Shown here: in pieces, positions 6,603-11,219 of the stretch
Layout of the letters: each line of letters starts with the position of its first letter
How positions within the stretch are numbered: the stretch's first letter is position 1
From: Chloroflexota bacterium
GTDB taxonomy: Bacteria; Chloroflexota; Limnocylindria; QHBO01
Assembly (NCBI GenBank): GCA_005879775.1
Contig: VBJX01000017.1
Span: 416-11,634 of the forward strand
Direction of reading: 5' to 3'
DNA length: 11,219 bases
Notes under the pieces: model-generated
What the model was told of the DNA's origin: nothing
The model's input: only the letters and a program-made list of their open reading frames with translations
Databases searched by the model: none
Made by a program: the position numbers and the translations under genes

Positions 6603-7271
6603 CTAGGTGCCCAGCTTGCGGACCAGGCTCAACCCATCGCCGATTGGCACCATGGCCAGCTGCACGCGGTCGTCGCCGACGATCTGCTCGTTCAACGACC
6701 GAAGCGTCATCGTGTCCTCGTCGTCGACCGCGGGATCGGCCACGCGCCCGCTCCACAGGACGTTGTCGATGGCGAGCAGCCCGCCCGGTCGCAGCAGCTC
6801 CAGGATCCGCTCGTAATAGGCGGGATAGGTCGGCTTGTCGGCGTCGAGGAATGCGAAGTCGTAGCTGCCACCCGCTCCCTCGGCCAGCAGCGCGTCAAGC
6901 GAGTCGATCGCGGGGGCGATCCGCAGGTCGACCCGTTCGGCGACGCCAGCCTCGGTCCAGTAGCGGCGGGCGACATCGGTCCATTCGCGGGAGATGTCGC
7001 AGCAGGTGAGCCGACCGTCAGCGGGCATGGCCATTGCCACGGCCAGCGAGCTGTAGCCGGTGAAGGTCCCGACCTCCAGGTAGCTCCTCGCACTCATCAG
7101 CCCGACCAGCAGCGCCATGAAGGCGCCCTGCTCTGGGGAGATCTGCATGCGGCTTTCCGGCAGTGCTGCGGTCTCCTCGCGAAGCTGGCTCAGGATCATC
7201 GGCTCCCGAACGCCGACCTTCAGCAGATAGGCGTGCAGCTCATCGGACAGGCCGATGCTTCTGGTGCTCAT
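6603..7271 (-). CDS. SAM-dependent O-methyltransferase, caffeoyl-CoA/catechol type
   Basis: This 222-residue protein belongs to Methyltransf_3 (PF01596), the cation-dependent class I O-methyltransferases. Motif I, 'LEVGTFTGYSSLAVA', spans residues 65-79. The acidic residue contacting the SAM ribose is in 'CDIS' (D92). 'FLDADKPTYPAYY' at 141-153 supplies the metal ligand D143, and 'AIDNVLWSGRV' supplies D169 and N170. The helix 'SPEQGAFMALLVGL' before motif I is also family-typical. These enzymes transfer a methyl group from SAM to a hydroxyl of a catechol-like acceptor with Mg2+; the bacterial substrates are mostly unknown. The ATG at 7269-7271 has GAGGA 7 or so bases upstream. It lies 14 bp before the DUF4032 gene, probably in one transcript, with divergently oriented sugar-importer genes behind it. 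Overlapping inverted repeats just upstream may control it. Confidence 0.93.
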   Translation of the reverse strand: MSTRSIGLSDELHAYLLKVGVREPMILSQLREETAALPESRMQISPEQGAFMALLVGLMSARSYLEVGTFTGYSSLAVAMAMPADGRLTCCDISREWTDVARRYWTEAGVAERVDLRIAPAIDSLDALLAEGAGGSYDFAFLDADKPTYPAYYERILELLRPGGLLAIDNVLWSGRVADPAVDDEDTMTLRSLNEQIVGDDRVQLAMVPIGDGLSLVRKLGT

Positions 7272-7284
7272 CCAGGGTTCCTCA

Positions 7285-7309
7285 GATAGACGATGTCTAT
7301 CGATGATAG
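7285..7309. promoter_or_regulatory. Overlapping inverted repeats (candidate operator) before the O-methyltransferase gene
   Basis: GATAGAC (7285-7291) and GTCTATC (7295-7301) form a perfect 7-bp inverted repeat around GAT. The second arm also pairs with the next bases: CTATC (7297-7301) and GATAG (7305-7309), again around GAT. This gives three GATAG/CTATC half-sites at regular spacing, 13 bp upstream of the gene. A minus-strand TATCAT (7303-7308), one mismatch from a consensus -10, lies inside. Repeated half-sites suggest a dimeric regulator binding two overlapping positions; its identity is unknown. Confidence 0.5.
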
Positions 7310-7320
7310 GCCGCCTGGTT

Positions 7321-7326
7321 TATGAT
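7321..7326 (+). promoter_or_regulatory. Candidate -10 element for the sugar importer operon
   Basis: TATGAT differs from TATAAT at one base and stands in a local AT-rich patch of the divergent intergenic region. No good -35 is seen 16-18 bases upstream, where the sequence is the GATAG repeat cluster. If used, it would give a leader of about 195 bases before the binding-protein gene. Confidence 0.3.
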
Positions 7327-7343
7327 GCGATCCTTAACGATCA

Positions 7344-7480
7344 GAGTCCGGCGCAGGGCCGACTCGGTGGTACGTGCCCCCTCCAGCAGCAGGAGGAACT
7401 TTCGGCGACGGTCACCCTCGACGATCACAGGGATCCGGACTACGGGCGACAGCGCCCGAGCGTGCGGGCCGTCTGGCCGC
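7344..7480 (+). promoter_or_regulatory. Potentially structured 5' leader of the sugar importer operon
   Basis: Several short stem-loops can be drawn in order. GAGTC-c-GGC pairs with GCCGACTC (7344-7365, one bulged base, 5-base loop). CCTCC pairs with GGAGG (7380-7396). CGGGCG pairs with CGCCCG around ACAG (7443-7458). A bulged GCGG/CCGC stem spans 7464-7480. The AGGAGG at 7391-7396 resembles a Shine-Dalgarno but has no ATG/GTG/TTG at a workable distance. I cannot match the region to a known riboswitch. GC-rich sequence forms chance hairpins easily, so this is tentative. Confidence 0.3.
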
Positions 7481-7526
7481 CGCCTTGCCTCGACGCGGCC
7501 GTGACCGCTGGTGAAAGGAGAAACCC

Positions 7527-8774
7527 TTGCGCACTCTGAAGCGACCATTTCCGATCCTGATGGCGCTCGGCCTCATGCTCGCGGCGTGCACCTCGGCCTC
7601 CCCCTCCGGGTCAGCCGGAGGGTCACCGGGCGCGTCGGCGGACATCAGCGGCAAGGAGGTATCCGTGATCGGCACCTGGACGGATGCCGAAGAGACGGCG
7701 TTCCGGGCCATGGTGAAGCCATGGGAGGACCAGACCGGAGCCACCGTCAAGTACCAGGGAACGCGGGCGATCAATGACATCCTTGCCGCCGGCATTCCGA
7801 CCGGCGTCCTCCCCGACCTCGCCGGACTTCCCGGCCCCGCGCAGATGCAGGAGTACGTCCAAGCTGGGGCCCTAAAGCCGCTCGACAACGTGCTGGACGT
7901 TGCGACCTACAGCAGCGAAACGTCAGCTGCCCTCGTCGACCTCGGCAAGGTCCAGGAGAAGACCTATGGGGTCTTCATCAAGGCGTCGGTCAAGGGCCTG
8001 ATCTGGTACAACCCAACACTGCACGACTACAGCGCCAGCCCTCCTGGTTCCTTCGATGACCTCATGTCGCAGGCCAAGGCCAACCAGGGAAGCGCCAAGG
8101 CGCTCTGGTGCCTCGGCATTGAGTCCGGCGCGGCGTCCGGCTGGCCAGCCACTGACTGGATCGAGGAGATCCTCCTCCACCAGGCCGGCCCTGACGTCTA
8201 TAACGACTGGTGGGCCGGAAAAGTCAAGTGGACCGATCCAGCCATCAAGAAGGCGTTCACGACCTTCATGGACGACGTGGTTGCCAATACGTTCGGTGGC
8301 GGCACCAACGCGGTCGCGGCGAACTTCCAGGTCGCCGGCGACCCGCTCTTCACCAGCCCGCCCGGATGCGAGCTCTTCCACCAGGCGAGCTTTATTACCG
8401 GCCTCGGGAAGTTCCCCAATGAGAAGGCCGGGACCGACTACAACGCCTTCCCGTTCCCCACCTTCGACACCAAGTACGCGACGGCCGTCGAGGGAGCCGG
8501 TGACCTGTTCGGGATGTTCCACGACACGGCCGCCGCCAAGTCCCTCATGGCCTACCTGGTGACGGCACCGGCTCAGGACATCTGGGTCAAGATCGGCGGG
8601 GCGCTCTCGGCTAACAAGAACGCTACCGAGGTCTTCGACGCATCCGACCAGATGCCAACCGACATGAACGCAGCTTTCTGGTCTCACATGGTGACCCTGA
8701 CGAGCGGAAAGGAGACGATCGACGCGGCGCTGAGCGCACTGCAGAAGGTCGCTGACGACGCCTATGCGGCCTAG
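7527..8774 (+). CDS. ABC transporter sugar-binding lipoprotein, alpha-glucoside (AglE) type
   Basis: This 415-residue extracellular solute-binding protein belongs to family 1. The N-terminus is a lipoprotein signal: 'KRPFPILMALGLMLAAC', with lipobox cysteine C21 followed by a Ser/Gly-rich tether (22-39). The mature domain has 'KEVSVIGTWTDAEETAFRAM' at the start, 'LPDLAGLPGPAQMQEYV' in the ligand cleft region, 'WCLGIESGAASGWPATDWIEEILL' (from about 194), and 'PPGCELFHQASFI' (from about 278). The last two blocks and their cysteines C195 and C281, a likely disulfide pair, are characteristic of the AglE-like alpha-glucoside binding proteins. The TTG start is fixed by AAAGGAG at 7514-7520, 6 bases away, and by the signal peptide. 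It is the first gene of an importer operon. The actual sugar is uncertain: alpha-glucosides, or a glycosylglycerate given the nearby hydrolase. Confidence 0.92.
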   Translation: MRTLKRPFPILMALGLMLAACTSASPSGSAGGSPGASADISGKEVSVIGTWTDAEETAFRAMVKPWEDQTGATVKYQGTRAINDILAAGIPTGVLPDLAGLPGPAQMQEYVQAGALKPLDNVLDVATYSSETSAALVDLGKVQEKTYGVFIKASVKGLIWYNPTLHDYSASPPGSFDDLMSQAKANQGSAKALWCLGIESGAASGWPATDWIEEILLHQAGPDVYNDWWAGKVKWTDPAIKKAFTTFMDDVVANTFGGGTNAVAANFQVAGDPLFTSPPGCELFHQASFITGLGKFPNEKAGTDYNAFPFPTFDTKYATAVEGAGDLFGMFHDTAAAKSLMAYLVTAPAQDIWVKIGGALSANKNATEVFDASDQMPTDMNAAFWSHMVTLTSGKETIDAALSALQKVADDAYAA

Positions 8775-8798
8775 CAGGGGCTAGCCCTCGCAGTGGTT

Positions 8799-8823
8799 GG
8801 GGCGTGGCGCCGAGCCACGTCCC
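8799..8823 (+). other. Intercistronic hairpin between binding-protein and permease genes
   Basis: GGGGCGTGGC (8799-8808) pairs with GCCACGTCCC (8814-8823) over 10 bp, including one G-U pair, with a 5-base loop GCCGA. It lies in the 85-bp gap after the binding-protein stop and before the first permease. No T-run follows, so it is not a clear intrinsic terminator. Stable hairpins at this position in sugar ABC operons such as malE-malF are known to keep binding-protein mRNA more abundant than permease mRNA; that role here is inferred. Confidence 0.65.
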
Positions 8824-8859
8824 TGCCATTCCTTCACCCGGACGAATAGAGGTGGGCGC

Positions 8860-9837
8860 ATGACCGAAAAGCTGCTCACGGCCGTCATCGTGGTGATCGG
8901 CGTGCCCGGCGTCCTGGTGGGTTACATCTGGGGCACCGAGCAGGTGCTGCGCCTTTTCCCCGAACGCCTGAAGCCAACTGTGCGGCCATGGCTCTGGCTA
9001 GCCCCCGCCCTCGGGTTCCTCGGGCTCTTCCTCGTTTACCCGACGATTGGCACCATCATTCGCAGCCTTCAGGACAAGTTCGGGAAGGAATGGGTGGGGA
9101 TTGCGAACTACGCCTGGTTCTTTGGCAACGACGACGCCCTGTCGGCCCTGAAGAACAACCTCCTTTGGCTTGTCTTCCTGACGCTGTTCGTGGTCGGCAT
9201 CGGCCTTCTCGTTGCGGTCCTGGTCGACCGCGTCCGATACGAGTCGTTCGCCAAGAGCGTCATCTTCGTGCCGCTTGCCATCAGCATGGTCGCGGCGGGC
9301 GCCATCTGGCTCAACATGTGGCTGTACAAGCCACCAGGCGAGCCGCAGACGGGCACGCTGAACGCCGCGATTGGCGTCGTCGGTGTGGGGCCCATCCCAT
9401 GGTCGCAGGTCACCGATTTCAGCGTTAACACATTCATGCTGATCATCGTGATGACCTGGATGTGGTCCGGATTCGCGATGGTGATCATCTCGGCCGCCCT
9501 CAAGGGGATCAACCCGGAGCTGATGGAAGCGGCCCGAACCGACGGGGCCAATGAGCTCCAGATCTTTCGCGGCATCGTCTTCCCACTGCTTGTGCCGACG
9601 CTGGTCGTCGTCGCGACGACCATGATCATCACCGCGTTGAAGGCCTTCGACATCGTCTACACCATGACCGGCGGCCAGCTGGATACCAACGTGATTGCCA
9701 ATTTCATGTACCAGGAGATGTTCAACGTCGGCAACTACGGTCGGGCCAGTGCCGTCGCGGTAGTCCTGCTGATCGCCATTGTGCCGATCATGTTCTTCAA
9801 CATCGGGCGCTTCCGGGCGCAGGAGGCGGTCCGATGA
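8860..9837 (+). CDS. ABC sugar transporter permease, AglF/MalF type
   Basis: This 325-residue inner-membrane permease belongs to the BPD_transp_1 family. An extra N-terminal helix (about 5-25) precedes the usual first segment 'LWLAPALGFLGLFLVYPTIGTII' (45-67), and further segments lie at about 101-122, 133-152, 191-212, 243-262 and 298-315. The extra helix and the loop 'LYKPPGEPQTGTLNAAIG' (155-172) are features of AglF-like proteins. The EAA loop that contacts the ATPase is present: 'EAARTDGANELQIFRGI' from E223, with the conserved glycine at 229. The ATG at 8860 is preceded by AGAGGTG (8848-8854) about 5 bases away; a longer reading from 8797 runs through the hairpin and lacks family sequence. 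Its stop overlaps the next permease start (ATGA), so the two are made together and form the membrane heterodimer. Confidence 0.93.
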   Translation: MTEKLLTAVIVVIGVPGVLVGYIWGTEQVLRLFPERLKPTVRPWLWLAPALGFLGLFLVYPTIGTIIRSLQDKFGKEWVGIANYAWFFGNDDALSALKNNLLWLVFLTLFVVGIGLLVAVLVDRVRYESFAKSVIFVPLAISMVAAGAIWLNMWLYKPPGEPQTGTLNAAIGVVGVGPIPWSQVTDFSVNTFMLIIVMTWMWSGFAMVIISAALKGINPELMEAARTDGANELQIFRGIVFPLLVPTLVVVATTMIITALKAFDIVYTMTGGQLDTNVIANFMYQEMFNVGNYGRASAVAVVLLIAIVPIMFFNIGRFRAQEAVR

Positions 9838-10724
9838 CCACCGCTGCCGCGACGCTCGACGCTCCGACCAGCCGCAGCTGGTTCAGCCGTATGCGCGGAA
9901 AGATCGGGCTGCACACCGCCCTGGTGATCCTGATGATCGTCTGGCTGGTACCGACCGTGGGCCTCCTCGTGAACTCATTCCGGCCAGGGTCCGAGGTCGA
10001 CGGCAGTGGATGGTGGACGGCGCTCTTTCCCCCCTACACCTTCACGTTCGAAAACTATGCGCATGTGCTTAGCCAGGCCAATCTCGGCACCAATTTCCTG
10101 AACAGCCTGTTCATCAGCATCCCGGCGACCGTCATCCCGATCTTCGTCGCCGCCTTCGCCGCCTATGCGTTCAGCTGGATGGAATTCCCAGGCCGGAACA
10201 TCCTGTTTGTCGTGGTCGTAGGGCTGCTGGTGGTTCCACTGCAGGCGACCCTGATTCCGATCTTGACCCTGTTCGCCAGCTGGGGGCTCGTGGGTACCTT
10301 CTTGGCGGTCTGGCTGGCCCACACTGGCTACGGGCTCCCGTTCGCGATCTACCTGCTTCGGAACTTCATGGGCTCGCTCCCGCGCGAGGTGTTTGAGTCA
10401 GCGGCGATCGATGGTGCGAGCCCCGTGACTGCGTTCTTCCGCCTCGCCATCCCGATGAGCGTGCCGGCGATTGCGGCGCTCGCCATCTTTCAGTTCCTCT
10501 TCGTGTGGAATGACCTGCTGGTGGCGCTGATCTACATCAACCTGATCCATCCAGACAGTCTGCCGATGACCGTGAACATCGCCAACCTGATCACCTCGCA
10601 CGGCGGTGGCACCGAGTTCATCGGAGCGGCGGCGTTCCTGTCGATGGCGCTGCCCCTGATCGTCTTCTTCGGCCTCCAGCGCTACTTCGTGCGCGGCATC
10701 GTGGGAGGCTCGGTAAAGGGCTAG
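9834..10724 (+). CDS. ABC sugar transporter permease, AglG/MalG type
   Basis: This 296-residue permease is the partner of the preceding one, and its ATG shares four bases with that gene's stop. Membrane segments are seen at about 27-46, 91-112, 122-146, 150-172, 207-232 and 263-282, the six-helix layout of MalG-type subunits. The family block 'FENYAHVLS' (72-80) precedes helix 2. The EAA loop reads 'ESAAIDGASPVTAFFRLAIP' from E188, with glycine at 194, so the ATPase-binding site is intact. 'FVWNDLLVALIYI' (223-235) is a typical MalG-family helix. No ATPase gene follows: the next gene is on the opposite strand, and the stop codons of the two overlap. The importer therefore needs a MalK/MsmK/UgpC-like ATPase encoded elsewhere, as is common for such systems in high-GC bacteria. 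Confidence 0.93.
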   Translation: MTTAAATLDAPTSRSWFSRMRGKIGLHTALVILMIVWLVPTVGLLVNSFRPGSEVDGSGWWTALFPPYTFTFENYAHVLSQANLGTNFLNSLFISIPATVIPIFVAAFAAYAFSWMEFPGRNILFVVVVGLLVVPLQATLIPILTLFASWGLVGTFLAVWLAHTGYGLPFAIYLLRNFMGSLPREVFESAAIDGASPVTAFFRLAIPMSVPAIAALAIFQFLFVWNDLLVALIYINLIHPDSLPMTVNIANLITSHGGGTEFIGAAAFLSMALPLIVFFGLQRYFVRGIVGGSVKG

Positions 10725-11219
10725 TCAGCGGCCTCGGTCCGGGCTGCGAGGATCTCGAGCACCAGCCCGGACCACGAGAGGCCGTGGGCGCCGTAGCCTT
10801 CCCCGGTTTCGGGGTTGTAGTGCTCGCGGAACCCTGACCGCTCGACGAGCTCGAGGCTGGCGTCCTCAATGGTTCGCGCCATCTGCTCATGTCCGTGCCG
10901 CCGGAGCCCTCTGCTCAGGTACCAGTTGGCGTTGATCCAGGTGGGTCCCCGCCACAGCAGGCTGCCGCCACCGGGCACGGGGTTGTAGGCGGGATTCAGG
11001 CGGGAGACGCTCGGCACCGGGTAGCGCGTGGCGAACTCGCGCGGATCGGCGGTCCGCTCCGCCAGCCGGTCCGCTATTGGCGCCGGGAGACCTGGCAGGA
11101 GCAGGGGCATCAAGCCGCCGATCGTTCCGCCGGGCAGCTTCCTTTCGTCCCGGCCCGCCAGACTTCGAAAGTCCCCTTCCTCGCCATTCCAGCAGCGCTC
11201 GACCAGGGCTGATTCGGTG
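10721..11219 (-). CDS. MGH1/GH63-like glycoside hydrolase, C-terminal part (partial)
   Basis: About 165 residues are visible, and the frame stays open to the right edge of the window, so the N-terminus is missing. The sequence has the C-terminal repeat pattern of (alpha/alpha)6-barrel enzymes of the GH63 / mannosylglycerate-hydrolase (MGH1) group. It contains 'LPGGTIGGLMPLLLPGLP', then 'LLWRGPTWINANWYLSRGL' with the W-x-GP-x-W-x-N core, then 'GFREHYNPETGEGYGAHGLSWSG'. In related GH37 trehalases the base glutamate lies 9 residues before the tryptophan of the final W-T/S-x-G block; the glutamate of 'GEGYG' occupies that position here, so it may be catalytic (inference). Candidate substrates are mannosylglycerate, glucosylglycerate or short alpha-glucosides. 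It converges on the sugar importer with a 3-base TAG overlapping the permease stop by 2 bp. A shorter TTG start at 11113 is not needed. Confidence 0.8.
   Translation of the reverse strand, partial: TESALVERCWNGEEGDFRSLAGRDERKLPGGTIGGLMPLLLPGLPAPIADRLAERTADPREFATRYPVPSVSRLNPAYNPVPGGGSLLWRGPTWINANWYLSRGLRRHGHEQMARTIEDASLELVERSGFREHYNPETGEGYGAHGLSWSGLVLEILAARTEAAD

Noticed and set aside
5398..6606. 402-residue plus-strand frame opposite the DUF4032 gene
   Set aside because: It is the antisense shadow of a clearly conserved gene, a common effect of GC-rich codon bias, and has no recognisable domain.
6589..6756. N-terminal extension of the DUF4032 gene
   Set aside because: The extension is Arg-rich, overlaps the conserved end of the O-methyltransferase gene in another frame, and has no family similarity.
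7255..7548. Short frames on both strands in the divergent intergenic region
   Set aside because: They lack Shine-Dalgarno sequences and family features and overlap the promoters and the real TTG start of the binding protein.
8797..8859. Longer first permease starting at 8797
   Set aside because: The extra residues run through the hairpin at 8799-8823, have no membrane or family character, and the ATG at 8860 has its own Shine-Dalgarno.
1..11219. CRISPR array, insertion sequence, tRNA/rRNA or phage genes
   Set aside because: No regularly spaced direct repeats, transposase or integrase motifs, terminal inverted repeats or RNA-gene signatures were seen in the read-through of either strand.

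Overview
This is a GC-rich chromosomal stretch with densely packed genes, frequent GTG/TTG starts and heavy use of G/C-ending codons. The gene content (DUF4032 kinase-like protein, soluble DUF885 proteins, AglEFG-type sugar importer, MGH1/GH63-like hydrolase) suits a high-GC Gram-positive-like bacterium. Actinomycetota or Chloroflexota (for example Limnocylindria-like lineages) are the best guesses, but no RNA gene or marker gene in the window settles this. I see no transposase, integrase, CRISPR array, tRNA or rRNA, and the window reads as ordinary chromosome rather than an island.

Layout, left to right. (1) 1-541: the possible tail of an upstream gene, then a small alanine/proline-rich single-pass membrane protein. 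(2) 557-892, minus strand: a SnoaL/NTF2-like fold protein. (3) 1023-4385, plus strand: two tandem, divergent DUF885 proteins, both with the HExxPGHH and EGWxLYAE motifs of putative metal-dependent hydrolases and both without a signal peptide. (4) 4401-5268, minus strand: an ArsR-family repressor and an overlapping AHSA1/SRPBCC gene, preceded by a perfect palindromic operator inside the promoter. (5) 5302-7271, minus strand: an O-methyltransferase followed by a DUF4032 protein with kinase-like catalytic motifs, probably co-transcribed. (6) 7272-7526: a 255-bp divergent intergenic region with inverted repeats and several potential RNA hairpins. (7) 7527-10724, plus strand: an ABC sugar importer of the alpha-glucoside (AglE-AglF-AglG) type, with a lipoprotein binding protein and two permeases but no ATPase. 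(8) 10721-11219, minus strand: the C-terminal part of an MGH1/GH63-like (alpha/alpha)6 glycoside hydrolase, convergent with the transporter and overlapping its stop codon.

How the genes may work together. The transporter and the convergent hydrolase suggest uptake and cleavage of a small alpha-glycoside, either an alpha-glucoside or a glyceric-acid compatible solute such as glucosylglycerate or mannosylglycerate. The ArsR/AHSA1 pair is a self-contained, probably autorepressed unit. The tandem DUF885 genes look like an operon for cytosolic hydrolases of unknown substrate. None of this amounts to a clearly new system. The best leads are the ArsR promoter/operator architecture, the structured leader and intercistronic hairpin of the sugar importer, and the undefined roles of the DUF885 pair and the DUF4032 protein.
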